Assembly: GCF_024436375.1 (NCBI RefSeq) | Contig: NZ_JAFMZM010000001.1 | Span: 558,001-622,000 of the forward strand | From: Nocardioides astragali | GTDB lineage: Bacteria; Actinomycetota; Actinomycetes; Propionibacteriales; Nocardioidaceae | Direction: 5' to 3' | Length of the DNA stretch: 64,000 bases | In this document: piece by piece, positions 49,570 to 58,572 of the stretch | Numbering within the stretch: the stretch's first letter is position 1 | Layout of the letters: the number at the start of each line of letters is the position of its first letter | Translations under genes and position numbers: made by a program | Notes under the pieces: generated by a model | Databases searched by the model: none | Told to the model about the DNA's origin: nothing | Seen by the model: the letters and a program-made list of their open reading frames with translations, nothing else

Positions 49570-50502
49570 ATGCGGACTCGGGAGCACGGGAAGATCGACG
49601 GCCAGGTGGTGCAGCAGCCTCGCCGGTTCTACGACGGTGGCACCTTGCCCCGTGACGGCCATCCGGGCGAGCCGCCGGACCCGGGTGCCGACCCCCGCAT
49701 CGTGCTCGAGCGGCACGCCGAGGAGGGCGTCGAGACGTTCGCCCTCGAGCGGCGCCTGGCCTACCTCGACCGTCACGTCGGCGAGCTGCTCGTGCCCGCC
49801 GACCACGACTTCCGCACCGACCTGACGTCGGTGCCGGCACTGTTCACGTGGCTCGTGCCCAAGACCGGTGCCCACCTGCCTGCCGCGCTGCTCCACGACG
49901 CGCTGGTGGGCGGCCGCGTCGACCCGGCGTCGTACGTCGCCACGGAGGGGCACGTCGTCGACCGCGTGCGGGCCGACCGGATCTTCCGCGACGCGATGGC
50001 CGACACCGGCACGGGCGTGATCCGGCGCTGGATCGTCTGGACCGCGGTCACCGTCGCGACGATCTTCGTGGGGCGCGACGTGCCGTGGTCGCGCGCCAAG
50101 CACTGGTCCTATCGGGTCGCGGCCGGGGTGACGATCGTGGCGATCCTCTACATCGGCTACTCCGCGACCAGCGACCTCTTCGACCGGTCGTGGCCGGCCG
50201 CGGTGGACGTGCCGTGGATGGGGGAGCGGTCGTGGTGGGTGGAGGTCCTCGGCGGGCTGTCGGGAGCGATCGTCCTGCCGCTCGCGCTGAGCCTGCTGTG
50301 GGGCCGGCTGCGGATGGCGGGCGCCATCGCGGGCGTCATGCTCGCGGTCCTGCTGCACGTCACGGTCGGTCTGGCCATGATCGGCGCCAGCTACATCGCG
50401 CTCGAGCGGCTGGCGCGCCGCTCACCTCTCCTGGCCTGGACCCTGGCCGGCCTGGTGGTGGTCGCGGCGCTGGTGACGTTCGCGGCGGTCAGCTTCGGCT
50501 GA
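49570..50502 (+). CDS. DUF1353 domain membrane protein
   Basis: This 310-residue protein has an N-terminal soluble DUF1353 domain (residues about 50-150, with VPADHDFRTDLTSVPALFTWLVPKTGAHLPAALLHDAL, in which TDLTSVP and the HD-like LLHD are characteristic). About five membrane helices follow in the C-terminal half. DUF1353 is best known from phage proteins and its function is unknown; the membrane extension is unusual. It stands alone between a convergent haemolysin III gene and the divergent glycosyltransferase gene. Confidence 0.8.
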   Translation: MRTREHGKIDGQVVQQPRRFYDGGTLPRDGHPGEPPDPGADPRIVLERHAEEGVETFALERRLAYLDRHVGELLVPADHDFRTDLTSVPALFTWLVPKTGAHLPAALLHDALVGGRVDPASYVATEGHVVDRVRADRIFRDAMADTGTGVIRRWIVWTAVTVATIFVGRDVPWSRAKHWSYRVAAGVTIVAILYIGYSATSDLFDRSWPAAVDVPWMGERSWWVEVLGGLSGAIVLPLALSLLWGRLRMAGAIAGVMLAVLLHVTVGLAMIGASYIALERLARRSPLLAWTLAGLVVVAALVTFAAVSFG

Positions 50503-50523
50503 CGCCGAGGTGTCCGCGCAGGC

Positions 50524-51249
50524 TCACCGCAGGGAGTACGTGGCCAGCGAGATGCCGACGTAGTGGGCCGCGAAGGCCAGCACGGTGAAGGAGTGGAACA
50601 CCTCGTGGAAGCCGAACCACCGTGGTGAGGGGTTGGGCCGCTTGAGGCCGTAGACCACACCGCCGAGCGTGTAGAGGATGCCGCCGGCCGCGACCAGGAT
50701 CAGGGTCGCGATCGCGATGCCGCTGCTGAACCGGTCGGCGCCGTCGAGGAACTGCGGGATGAAGAAGAGCGCCGCCCACCCGAGCGCGAAGTACATGGGG
50801 GTGTAGAGCCAGCGCGGCGCGTCGATCCAGAACACGCGGAAGAGGACACCCGCGATGGCCGCGCCCCAGACGACGAGCAGCAGCGTCGTGCGCGCGGTGC
50901 CGTCGAGGAAGAGCAGGGCGTAGGGGGTGTAGGTGCCGGCGATCAGCACGAAGATGTTGGCGTGGTCGAAGCGACGCAGGAACGCCCAGGTGCGCGGCGA
51001 CCACGTGCCGCGGTGGTAGATCGCCGACACCGTGAAGACGAGGATCGCCGACAGCGCGAAGGCGGCGGACCCGACGCGCGTCGTGGCGGTGGGGGACAGG
51101 GCGATCAGGACGATGCCCGCGACGAGGGCGACCGGCGCGGTGCCGGCGTGCAGCCAGCCGCGCAGGTGGGGCTTGACCTCGGCCAGCTTGTCGGACATCA
51201 GCTCGCCGGCGCGCTCCACGGCGTGCTCGACGCGGTCGCGCTGGGTCAT
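50524..51249 (-). CDS. haemolysin III/PAQR family membrane protein
   Basis: This 241-residue protein has seven predicted membrane helices of the HlyIII (PAQR-like) family. Conserved metal-site residues are visible in SAIYHRGTWSP, FDHANIFVLIAGTYTPY, and the closing FHEVFHSFTVLAFAAHY, which supplies two histidines. Bacterial members are implicated in membrane homeostasis rather than lysis. The ATG at 51249 is chosen as the domain start. It diverges from the isoprenyl diphosphate synthase gene, like Rv1085c and Rv1086 in M. tuberculosis. Confidence 0.93.
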   Translation of the reverse strand: MTQRDRVEHAVERAGELMSDKLAEVKPHLRGWLHAGTAPVALVAGIVLIALSPTATTRVGSAAFALSAILVFTVSAIYHRGTWSPRTWAFLRRFDHANIFVLIAGTYTPYALLFLDGTARTTLLLVVWGAAIAGVLFRVFWIDAPRWLYTPMYFALGWAALFFIPQFLDGADRFSSGIAIATLILVAAGGILYTLGGVVYGLKRPNPSPRWFGFHEVFHSFTVLAFAAHYVGISLATYSLR

Positions 51250-51344
51250 GAGCCGGTCACCATGCCGACAAAAGTACCCGGATCGGGGTGACGCGCGCAC
51301 GCGGCGGCGAGGAGGGCTGGCTCACACGGCGTTACCATCGGCAG

Positions 51345-52124
51345 GTGGTCAGGCTGAAGGACGCAGCGCGGCGGGTGCTCTACCCGGCCTATGAGTCCCG
51401 CGTGGTGAAGCGGCTCCCGCCCGACCAGATCCCGCACCACGTCGGCGTGATGCTCGACGGCAACCGGCGCTGGGCCAAGGCGGTCGGCCTCAACACCGCG
51501 GAGGGCTACCAGGCGGGGGCCGACAACATCCGTCCCCTCCTCGGCTGGTGCGAGGAGGTCGGGGTCGGGGTGGTCACGCTCTGGCTGCTCTCCAGCGACA
51601 ACCTCACCAACCGGCCCGCCGAGCAGCTCACCGGCCTGCTGACGATCATCGAAGGTGCTGTCGAGTCCCTGGCCGAGGCCGGCCGCTGGCGGATCCACCC
51701 GGTGGGGGCTCTCGACCTGCTGCCGCCCGAGACTGCTGAGCGGCTCAAGGCGGCCGAGGAGGCGACGCGCCACATCGACGGCCTGCTGGTCAACGTGGCG
51801 GTCGGCTACGGCGGGCGACGCGAGATCGCGGACGCCGTACGCGCGCTGCTGGCGGACCACGCCTCCCGCGGCACGTCGCTCGAGGAGCTGGCCGACCTGA
51901 TCGACGTCGAGCACATCGCCGAGCACCTCTACACCAAGGGCCAGCCCGATCCCGACCTCGTGATCCGCACGTCCGGCGAGCAGCGGCTGGGCGGCTTCCT
52001 GCTGTGGCAGTCGGCCAACTCGGAGTTCTACTTCTGCGAGGCGCTCTGGCCCGATTTCCGGCGCGTCGACTTCCTGCGGGCCATCCGGTCGTACGCCGCT
52101 CGCGAGCGCCGCTTCGGCGGTTGA
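51345..52124 (+). CDS. uppS: short-chain cis-prenyltransferase (Z-isoprenyl diphosphate synthase, Rv1086-like)
   Basis: This 259-residue enzyme condenses isopentenyl diphosphate onto an allylic primer with cis geometry. Region I is HVGVMLDGNRRWAKAVGL with the catalytic aspartate, and regions IV-V are RTSGEQRLGGFLLWQSANSEFYF. The sequence and context resemble Rv1086 of M. tuberculosis, a Z,E-farnesyl diphosphate synthase, rather than the long-chain decaprenyl enzyme. A GTG at 51345 gives the family length; an in-frame GTG at 51288 would add 19 residues. The symbol follows the common family name. Confidence 0.9.
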   Translation: MVRLKDAARRVLYPAYESRVVKRLPPDQIPHHVGVMLDGNRRWAKAVGLNTAEGYQAGADNIRPLLGWCEEVGVGVVTLWLLSSDNLTNRPAEQLTGLLTIIEGAVESLAEAGRWRIHPVGALDLLPPETAERLKAAEEATRHIDGLLVNVAVGYGGRREIADAVRALLADHASRGTSLEELADLIDVEHIAEHLYTKGQPDPDLVIRTSGEQRLGGFLLWQSANSEFYFCEALWPDFRRVDFLRAIRSYAARERRFGG

Positions 52125-52168
52125 CGTCAAGTCACCTGCTGGCCACCACCCGTTCGGGCGTGTCGGCC

Positions 52169-52196
52169 TTGAACACGGCGTCAACCGGCGTAATTT
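52169..52196 (+). promoter_or_regulatory. predicted promoter of phoH2
   Basis: TTGAAC (52169-52174) and TAATTT (52191-52196) are 16 bases apart, a good match for a vegetative promoter and AT-rich against the background. It would give a leader of about 130 bases before the GTG of the PhoH gene. No recognised riboswitch is seen in the leader. Confidence 0.5.
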
Positions 52197-52332
52197 CGCA
52201 GCATCGGCAGGTGGGGAAGCTTGCCGAACCGGGAGGCAGTCCTTGAGCACTCAGATGGGAGCTCTCCGGTCCGTTGAATGACATCGGGCCGGGCGAGGAG
52301 TGCGCGCGCCGACCCGTAGCAAGGGGTTAGTC

Positions 52333-53676
52333 GTGGCCAGCAAGACCTCATCGCGTCCCTCTTCCGCAGAGCCGTCCGGCTCAGGTGCCCGCAGGACCTA
52401 CGTCCTCGACACCAGCGTCCTGCTCGCCGACCCCGGCGCGCTCACCCGCTTCGCCGAGCACGAGGTCGTGCTGCCAGTCGTGGTGATCACGGAGCTCGAG
52501 GGCAAACGGCACCACCCCGAGCTCGGGTTCTTCGCCCGTTCGGCGCTGCGTTCCCTCGACGAGCTGCGCGTCGTGCACGGCCGTCTCGACGAGCCTGTCG
52601 CCATCGGGACGGAGGGCGGCACGCTCCGCGTGGAGCTCAACCACACCGACCCCGACTCGCTGCCCTCCGGCTTCCGGTTGGGCGACAACGACACCCGGAT
52701 CCTGGCGGTGGCGCGCAACTTCGCCAACGAGGGCAGGCGGGTCACGCTCGTCTCCAAGGACCTCCCACTGCGGATCAAGGCGTCCGCGGTCGGCCTCGAC
52801 GCGCAGGAGTACCGCGCCGAGGCGATCAGCGACTCCGGCTACACCGGCATGACCGAGCTCGAGGTGCCCGCGGCCGACCTCGACGAGCTCTACGAGGACG
52901 GTGTCATCGACCTCGCCGAGGCCCGCGACCTTCCCTGCCACAACGGCCTTGTCCTGCTGTCCGAGCGTGGTACGGCGCTGGGTCGCGTGGGCGCTGACAA
53001 GCGGGTCCACCTGGTCCGCGGCGACCGTGACGCCTTCGGGGTCCACGGCCGCTCCGCCGAGCAGCGGATCGCGCTCGAGATGCTGCTCGACCCCGAGGTC
53101 GGCATCGTCTCGCTCGGGGGCCGGGCCGGCACGGGCAAGTCGGCGATGGCGCTCTGCGCCGGGCTCGAGGCGGTGATGGAGCGCCGCCAGCACAAGAAGG
53201 TGGTCGTCTTCCGGCCGCTGTTCGCCGTGGGTGGCCAGGAGCTCGGCTACCTGCCCGGCTCGGAGAACGAGAAGATGTCGCCCTGGGCCCAGGCCGTGTT
53301 CGACACCCTCGGCGCGCTCACCGGCAAGGACGTGATCGACGAGGTGATGGACCGCGGCATGCTCGAGGTGATGCCGCTCACCCACATCCGCGGACGCTCG
53401 CTGCACGACGCCTTCGTCATCGTCGACGAGGCGCAGTCACTCGAGCGCAACGTGCTGCTGACGGTCCTCTCGCGCATCGGCGCCAACTCCAAGGTCGTGC
53501 TCACCCACGACGTCGCGCAGCGCGACAACCTGCGCGTCGGGCGCCACGACGGCATCGTCGCGGTGGTGGAGAAGCTCAAGGGCCACCCGCTGTTCGCGCA
53601 CGTCACGCTGACCCGCTCGGAGCGCTCGCCCATCGCGGCGCTGGTGACCGAGATGCTGGAGGACGTCACCCTCTGA
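52333..53676 (+). CDS. PhoH2: PIN-domain RNase fused to PhoH ATPase
   Basis: This 447-residue protein joins an N-terminal PIN RNase domain ([24 protein letters not shown], the acidic [12 protein letters not shown]) to a C-terminal PhoH helicase-like ATPase (Walker [10 protein letters not shown], Walker [14 protein letters not shown], and [14 protein letters not shown]). PhoH2 proteins unwind and cleave RNA in a sequence-dependent way. The GTG at 52333 is chosen because AAGGGG lies six bases upstream; an earlier GTG at 52300 has no ribosome site. It matches Rv1095. M. tuberculosis has an upstream antitoxin-like phoAT gene; no such gene is evident here. Confidence 0.94.
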   Translation: MASKTSSRPSSAEPSGSGARRTYVLDTSVLLADPGALTRFAEHEVVLPVVVITELEGKRHHPELGFFARSALRSLDELRVVHGRLDEPVAIGTEGGTLRVELNHTDPDSLPSGFRLGDNDTRILAVARNFANEGRRVTLVSKDLPLRIKASAVGLDAQEYRAEAISDSGYTGMTELEVPAADLDELYEDGVIDLAEARDLPCHNGLVLLSERGTALGRVGADKRVHLVRGDRDAFGVHGRSAEQRIALEMLLDPEVGIVSLGGRAGTGKSAMALCAGLEAVMERRQHKKVVVFRPLFAVGGQELGYLPGSENEKMSPWAQAVFDTLGALTGKDVIDEVMDRGMLEVMPLTHIRGRSLHDAFVIVDEAQSLERNVLLTVLSRIGANSKVVLTHDVAQRDNLRVGRHDGIVAVVEKLKGHPLFAHVTLTRSERSPIAALVTEMLEDVTL

Positions 53677-53696
53677 CGTGGCGCACGTCGCTGGGA

Positions 53697-53731
53697 CACA
53701 GGAGGCTCGTGGGGCTCACGAGCCTCCTGTG
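53697..53731. terminator. strong hairpin downstream of phoH2
   Basis: A 15-base perfect stem (53697-53711 pairing with 53717-53731, CACAGGAGGCTCGTG and its complement) with a five-base loop lies 20 bases after the PhoH stop. It has no T-run. It should terminate the phoH2 transcript. Confidence 0.8.
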
Positions 53732-53797
53732 ACGCAAGGGACATAGGTAATTCGGGTGTTCGGTTTGCACGCCCCACACGCCTCGTGCATGGTGGTC

Positions 53798-53813
53798 GTG
53801 ATCGTTTCGTGAC
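53798..53813 (+). promoter_or_regulatory. GTGAT/GTGAC direct repeat, candidate MtrA-type box
   Basis: GTGATC and GTGACC are repeated with an 11-base period in the region before the transglycosylase-like gene. OmpR-family regulators such as MtrA bind GTnAC-type direct repeats upstream of peptidoglycan-hydrolase genes in actinobacteria. The assignment rests on spacing and context only. Confidence 0.4.
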
Positions 53814-53936
53814 CTTTCAACCAGGTCAGGCCTGGGACACCCCCGAGAACACCGTCCCGACCGCCTCGTGGAGCGACTCGACCCGTGGTGCCTCTCGAGC
53901 CGCACACCCCTGTCGTCAACCCGTGAGACCCCCTTC

Positions 53937-54611
53937 GTGCCCCAGTCTGTGAAGTACGTCCCCACGCACCGCGCCCCCGGCAAGCACAAGGCCGCGCGCG
54001 TCCCCCGCCAGGCCCTGCGCACCACCCTCGCGCTCACCGGGCTGGCCGCCGCCGTCACTGGCGTGAGCGTCGCCGGCGGCATGTTCTCCCAGGACCCCTC
54101 GCTCACCCCCGCTGCCGCCGACGTGACCACCACGTCGTCCGACAACACCGCCGAGATCCGGCTCGAGAGCGCGCCGAGCACCGGCGCGCCCGACCTGGAG
54201 GAGCGCGCCCGCAGCACTGACGCCTCCCGCTCGTCGCGGCGTACGGACGCCACCAAGGCCGCCGCCCTGTCGATGTCGGCCGGCTCGGCAGTGACCAGGT
54301 CACAGAAGCTCTCGGAGGGCGACCCGCGTGACATCGCCCGCGCCCTGCTCCCGCTCTACGGCTTCTCGTCCGACCAGTTCTCGTGCCTCGACTCGCTCTA
54401 CGTGAGCGAGTCCGACTGGCGGGTCGACGCCGACAACCCGACCTCGTCGGCGTACGGCATCCCGCAGGCGCTGACCCAGCTGCACGACCTGCCGGCGGAC
54501 TACATGACCTCGGCCGAGTCGCAGATCCGGTGGGGCCTCGAGTACATCCAGGACACCTACGGTACGCCGTGCAACGCGTGGGAGTTCAAGCAGAGCAACA
54601 ACTGGTACTGA
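53937..54611 (+). CDS. secreted lytic-transglycosylase-like protein
   Basis: This 224-residue protein has a basic N-terminus (KYVPTHRAPGKHKAARVPRQ), a hydrophobic signal/anchor segment (LALTGLAAAVTGVSVAGG), a Ser/Thr/Ala-rich linker and a C-terminal SLT-like domain (residues about 130-224). Conserved elements are CLDSLYVSESDWRVDADNP, in which the glutamate of SESDW is the likely catalytic residue, SAYGIPQAL, and the closing WGLEYIQDTYGTPCNAWEF. Such proteins cleave or remodel peptidoglycan outside the membrane. A GTG at 53937 is the most likely start. The roughly 200-base leader after the terminator carries a direct-repeat box. Confidence 0.88.
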   Translation: MPQSVKYVPTHRAPGKHKAARVPRQALRTTLALTGLAAAVTGVSVAGGMFSQDPSLTPAAADVTTTSSDNTAEIRLESAPSTGAPDLEERARSTDASRSSRRTDATKAAALSMSAGSAVTRSQKLSEGDPRDIARALLPLYGFSSDQFSCLDSLYVSESDWRVDADNPTSSAYGIPQALTQLHDLPADYMTSAESQIRWGLEYIQDTYGTPCNAWEFKQSNNWY

Positions 54612-54624
54612 GCCTGGCCACCCG

Positions 54625-55227
54625 TCAGGTGGGTGGCACCTCGATCACCATGACGCAGTTCTTCAGACCCTTGGGGCGCACGTAGGTGAAGCCGAGGCGT
54701 TCGTAGAGCCGCCGCGTGCCGTTGTAGAGGAAGGACGAGGACATCTTCTTCGTCTGCTCGGTCAGGTCGTGCGGATAGGCCTCGACCACGCCACCGCCCG
54801 CCTCGGCGATGAGGTCGAGGGCACCCCTGATGGCCACTTCGGTGACGCCTCGGCGGCGGTAGCGGCGGTCGACGAAGACGCAGGTGATCCGGTAGTCGGG
54901 GTCGGCGACCTTCTCCGCGTCGTACTGCTTGCGGTGGTGGATGGTGGGCAGCTCGGCGGGCGTGCCGTACTCGGCCCACGCGATCGCCTCGTCGCCGTCC
55001 ATCACGAGCGCCGCGTGCGCGGCCCCTTCCTCGACGAAGCGCTTCTTCAGCGCCCGGTTGGCCTCCGCGCCCTGTCCACGCTCGTCGGAGTCGGGGTGGA
55101 ACCAGATGCACCAGCAGCCGCCGAAGATCCCGTTGTGCCGCTGCACGAGGGCGTCGAAGGCCGGCCAGGTCTCCGGGGTCAGGGGGCGGACCTCGTACGT
55201 CGCGTCAGTGCCGGTCGTCGCGCTCAT
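54625..55227 (-). CDS. GNAT-family N-acetyltransferase
   Basis: This 200-residue protein has the GNAT fold. The acetyl-CoA-binding motif A reads ITCVFVDRRYRRRGVTEVAI (the RRxGV pyrophosphate loop) and motif B ends with NGTRRLYERLGFTYV. An N-terminal FGGCWCIWFHPDSDERG block marks a subgroup of actinobacterial GNATs of unknown substrate. The ATG at 55227 is chosen for the domain start; upstream in-frame residues show no similarity. It ends 13 bases from the convergent transglycosylase-like gene. Confidence 0.88.
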   Translation of the reverse strand: MSATTGTDATYEVRPLTPETWPAFDALVQRHNGIFGGCWCIWFHPDSDERGQGAEANRALKKRFVEEGAAHAALVMDGDEAIAWAEYGTPAELPTIHHRKQYDAEKVADPDYRITCVFVDRRYRRRGVTEVAIRGALDLIAEAGGGVVEAYPHDLTEQTKKMSSSFLYNGTRRLYERLGFTYVRPKGLKNCVMVIEVPPT

Positions 55228-55279
55228 GCCCCGACCGTACGACGGCTGACGGACGTTGTGCGTCCGGATCAACGCTCGT

Positions 55280-56662
55280 TCATGGGTGGGTCATCGAGTC
55301 GACGTCCAGCGCGGCATCGAGCTGCTCCTCGGTCAGGTCGCCGCGCTCGACGTAGCCCATGGCGATCACGGTCTCGCGGATCGTGGCGCCCTCGGCGAGC
55401 GCCTGCTTGGCGATCTTCGCGGCCGCTTCGTAGCCGATGTAGGCGTTGAGCGGCGTGACGACGGAGGGGGACGACTCGGCGTAGCGCCGCATCCGGTCGG
55501 CATCGGCGGTGATGCCGTCGACGCACCGCTCGGCGAGCAGCACGGTCGAGGTGGACAGCACATGGATCGACTCGAGGAGCGCGTGCGCCATGACGGGCAT
55601 CATCACGTTGAGCTCGAAGTTGCCGGCCGCGCCGGCCCACGCGATGGTCGCGTCGTTGCCCACGACGCGGGCGCACACCATGAGTGTCGCCTCGGGCAGC
55701 ACCGGGTTCACCTTGCCCGGCATGATGCTCGAGCCCGGCTGGAGATCGGGCAGGTGGATCTCGGCGAGCCCGGTCGTGGGACCCGACGACATCCAGCGCA
55801 GGTCGTTGCAGATCTTGGTGAGGCCGACCGCGATCGTGCGCAGCACCCCCGACAGCTCGACGAGCGAGTCGCGCGTCCCCTGTGCCTCGAAGTGGTTGCG
55901 CGCCTCGGTGAAGGGCTGACCGGTCCGCTCGGACAGCGCGGCGATGGCCCGCTCGGCGAACGCGGCCGGCGTGTTGATGCCGGTGCCCACGGCCGTGCCT
56001 CCCAGCGGCAGCTCACGGACCCGGGGCAGGACCGACTCCACCCGCTCGATGCCGTGACGGAGCGTCGCGGCGTAGCCGCCGAGCTCCTGCCCGAGCGTCA
56101 CTGGCGTGGCGTCCATCAGGTGGGTCCGACCCGCCTTGACCGCGTCGGCGTACTCCTCGGCCTTGGCCTCGAAGGACGTCGCGAGCCGGCCGAGGGCGGG
56201 GACGAGGTCGTCGACCACGGCCAGCGTCGCCGCGACGTGGATGCTGGTCGGGAACGTGTCGTTGCTGCTCTGCGAGGCGTTGACGTGGTCGTTGGGGTGG
56301 ATGTCCACCCCCGCCCGTGCGGCCAGGGTGGCGATCACCTCGTTGGTGTTCATGTTGGAACTGGTCCCCGAGCCGGTCTGGAAGACGTCGAGGGGGAACC
56401 CCCCGTCGTGCTCACCTGCGACGATCGCGTCGGCGGCGCGCACCACGGCCTCCGCCTGGTCGTGGGTGATGACACCCAACCCGGCATTCGCGGTCGCGGC
56501 GGCCGCCTTGACGTGGGCCAGCGCCTGGATGTGGCGTGGCTGCAGCGTCAGGCCACTGATCGGGAAGTTCTCGATCGCTCGCTGGGTCTGCGCCCGCCAG
56601 AGGGCCTCGCGAGGAACTTCGACCTCGCCCATGGAGTCGTGCTCGGTGCGTGTCTCGCTCAC
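55280..56662 (-). CDS. fumC: class II fumarate hydratase
   Basis: This 460-residue enzyme interconverts fumarate and malate without an iron-sulfur cluster. Family signatures are [39 protein letters not shown] and the SS-loop [12 protein letters not shown] holding the catalytic serine. Length matches E. coli FumC. It starts with GTG. A class I fumarase gene enters the window at the right edge, so the organism appears to encode both types. Confidence 0.97.
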   Translation of the reverse strand: MSETRTEHDSMGEVEVPREALWRAQTQRAIENFPISGLTLQPRHIQALAHVKAAAATANAGLGVITHDQAEAVVRAADAIVAGEHDGGFPLDVFQTGSGTSSNMNTNEVIATLAARAGVDIHPNDHVNASQSSNDTFPTSIHVAATLAVVDDLVPALGRLATSFEAKAEEYADAVKAGRTHLMDATPVTLGQELGGYAATLRHGIERVESVLPRVRELPLGGTAVGTGINTPAAFAERAIAALSERTGQPFTEARNHFEAQGTRDSLVELSGVLRTIAVGLTKICNDLRWMSSGPTTGLAEIHLPDLQPGSSIMPGKVNPVLPEATLMVCARVVGNDATIAWAGAAGNFELNVMMPVMAHALLESIHVLSTSTVLLAERCVDGITADADRMRRYAESSPSVVTPLNAYIGYEAAAKIAKQALAEGATIRETVIAMGYVERGDLTEEQLDAALDVDSMTHP

Positions 56663-56686
56663 CCGCTCGACGCTACCCCCGGGCGC

Positions 56687-57544
56687 TCACCCGATGGAAC
56701 CGCACGTCAGGGTGGAACAGGATGGTCCGCCGGGCACGCCGTAGGTCAGGTCGGCGCGGGACTCCCACTCGTCGACCCAGGCGCCGGTGTCGTAGAACGC
56801 CGTCCAGCCCGGCAGCACCCCGGTGCTGGAGCCGCTCACCGGGCGGGTCGACCCGTCCGGCAGTGTCACCTCGACGACGTCGTGCTCGCCGGCGACGTAG
56901 CCGATCACGCCGTAGTGGTGGCCCTCGCCGTCAGCGTCGGCGGCCTTGCTGCCGCCGTAGAGCCGCAGGTCGGGGTCGCCCGGCTCGGTGCCGGGCTGCA
57001 CGGCCCAGACCGTACGTCGCAGCGTCCGGCCGTCGTCGATGCCGGCCATCAGGACGTCGACCTCGGCGTCCTCGCTTGTGCGGAGGTCCACGCCTCGCAG
57101 GCGGGCGACGTAGAGGACCTCGGTGCCTCCATCGAAGGTGCCCATCGGGAGGACCTCGCCCACCACGGTGCCCGACTCCTTCGTGTACTCCGCGGGTCGG
57201 ACGAACCGGCACGCCATCACCCCGCACACCGAGGGCTCGGTGTCCTCGAGCAGGTCCTCGAGGGTGCGACTCTCGACGTCCTTCGGGCGCGGACGCGTCT
57301 TCTCCTGTCCCGCGGACGCCGGGCCGGCGGGGTCAGGAGCCGTGGCCTCCGGACCACCCGAGGCGACCAGGGCGGTCGGGACGCCGATCGCGCCGACGAC
57401 GGCCAGCGACGCCAGCCCGGTGACGATCCGGCGGCGGGTCCGCAGGCGGCGGCCGGCGTGCCGGATCGCGGTGAGGTCGGGGGATCCGGTGGCGGCCGGC
57501 TCCGCGGCCACGAGGCGGTCGAGCTCGTCGTGATGACTGGTCAT
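56687..57544 (-). CDS. single-pass membrane protein coupled to a sigma factor
   Basis: This 285-residue protein has a cytoplasmic N-terminus of about 40 residues (HDELDRLVAAEPAATGSPDLTA), one membrane helix (about 41-63, IVTGLASLAVVGAIGVPTALVA) and an extracytoplasmic domain of about 220 residues with four cysteines. Its ATG overlaps the stop of the sigma factor gene by four bases, the usual arrangement for an anti-sigma factor or cognate membrane sensor. No ZAS motif or other anti-sigma signature is visible, so the role is inferred from position. Confidence 0.8.
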   Translation of the reverse strand: MTSHHDELDRLVAAEPAATGSPDLTAIRHAGRRLRTRRRIVTGLASLAVVGAIGVPTALVASGGPEATAPDPAGPASAGQEKTRPRPKDVESRTLEDLLEDTEPSVCGVMACRFVRPAEYTKESGTVVGEVLPMGTFDGGTEVLYVARLRGVDLRTSEDAEVDVLMAGIDDGRTLRRTVWAVQPGTEPGDPDLRLYGGSKAADADGEGHHYGVIGYVAGEHDVVEVTLPDGSTRPVSGSSTGVLPGWTAFYDTGAWVDEWESRADLTYGVPGGPSCSTLTCGSIG

Positions 57545-58038
57545 GGTCGGTCCTTTCCTGCGGTGCTGTGGGCCGAACGCAGCCGGGACAGGGCGCGGGA
57601 CGCGGTGCTCTTGACCGTCCCGGTGGAGACGCCCAGCTGTCGGGCGACCTCGCTCTCGGGCGCGTCGAGGTAGTAGCGCCACACGATGATGCTGCGTTCG
57701 CGGGGCGAGAGAGGCGCGAGGAGCTCGCTGAGCTCGGAGCGGTCGTCCACGGGGGCCTCGCCACCGTGGACCCACCCGTCCCCGATCCGGTCCACCGGGA
57801 CCGGCCGCCGTCGGCGTACGGAGTCGATGTAGCCGTTGACCAGGGTGCGGTGGACGTAGGCATAGGCACCCTCGCGGGTCACCCGGCCCCAGCTCGCGTA
57901 GGCCTTCGCCAGCGCGGACTGCACGAGGTCCTCGGCCTCGTGGCTGTCGTGGGAGAGCAGCCAGGCCGCGCGCCGCAGTCGCGGCCATGCTGCCGCCACG
58001 AACTCCTCGAACTCGACGTCCAGGTCACTCCGTGCCAT
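57541..58038 (-). CDS. SigE-family ECF-like RNA polymerase sigma factor
   Basis: This 165-residue sigma factor has region 2 (FEEFVAAAWPRLRRAAWLLSHDSHEAEDLVQSALAKAY, with the polymerase-binding helix) and region 4 (LSPRERSIIVWRYYLDAPESEVARQLGVSTGTVKSTASRAL). It is of the SigE group common in actinobacteria. A GAGGGG ribosome site precedes the ATG at 58038; longer in-frame reading upstream shows no similarity. The following membrane-protein gene is translationally coupled. The 160-base region to the divergent ArsR gene should contain its promoter. Confidence 0.94.
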   Translation of the reverse strand: MARSDLDVEFEEFVAAAWPRLRRAAWLLSHDSHEAEDLVQSALAKAYASWGRVTREGAYAYVHRTLVNGYIDSVRRRRPVPVDRIGDGWVHGGEAPVDDRSELSELLAPLSPRERSIIVWRYYLDAPESEVARQLGVSTGTVKSTASRALSRLRSAHSTAGKDRP

Positions 58039-58171
58039 CGAACCCCCCTCATCCTCTTCTCGCCCATCCCTACGCAGCAGGGACGTGGAAGGTTGAGTCA
58101 GCGCCGCGGGTACCGCCGAACGCCGACCCGGGGCGGCGCCAGAGCGCGTCCCGACCGTACCTTGACGAATA

Positions 58172-58189
58172 GGTAACCGATAGGTTACC
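58172..58189. promoter_or_regulatory. ArsR operator
   Basis: GGTAACC-GATA-GGTTACC is a perfect seven-base inverted repeat with a four-base spacer, ending nine bases before the ArsR ATG. A TTGACG box lies just upstream (58162-58167), so a bound repressor would cover the promoter. Autoregulation is the natural inference. Confidence 0.75.
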
Positions 58190-58197
58190 AATGAGGC

Positions 58198-58572
58198 ATG
58201 GACCCGTTCGCTGCACTCGGAGACCCGGTCAGGCGTGACCTGGTGGCCCGGCTGTCACGAGCGCCCGCGCGGGTCGTCGACCTGGCGGCCGACCAGGCCA
58301 TCAGCCGTCCGGCCGTCAGCCGGCACCTGCGGCTCCTCGCCGAGGCTGGCCTGGTCGTGGCGGAGGACCGGGGGCGCGAACGGCACTACCGACTGCAGCC
58401 GTCCGGGCTCGACCCCGTCACCGACTGGCTGGCCGGCCTCGAGCCACCGGCCCGGTTCGCCGCGTCCGCCCTCGACGGTCTCGACCTCGAGGTGCGCCGG
58501 ACGACACGCGAGCGCTCCGCCGACCGAGCCGCCGACCGATCCACCCACACCACCACCGAGGAGACGGCATGA
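58198..58572 (+). CDS. ArsR-family regulator
   Basis: This 124-residue repressor has a winged helix with ALGDPVRRDLVARLS, then ISRPAVSRHLRLLAEAGLVVAEDRGRERHYRL, the ArsR helix-turn-helix and wing. There is no metal-binding cysteine pair (ELCVCD-type), so it is not an arsenic or metal sensor. It belongs to the ArsR group that is coupled to AHSA1/SRPBCC genes, as here, where the stop overlaps the next ATG. A strong palindrome sits directly upstream. Confidence 0.93.
   Translation: MDPFAALGDPVRRDLVARLSRAPARVVDLAADQAISRPAVSRHLRLLAEAGLVVAEDRGRERHYRLQPSGLDPVTDWLAGLEPPARFAASALDGLDLEVRRTTRERSADRAADRSTHTTTEETA

Noticed and set aside
53732..53936. c-di-AMP (ydaO) riboswitch before the transglycosylase-like gene
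   Set aside because: The genomic context is right for actinobacteria, but I could not find the conserved ydaO core sequences in the leader. A covariance-model search would decide.
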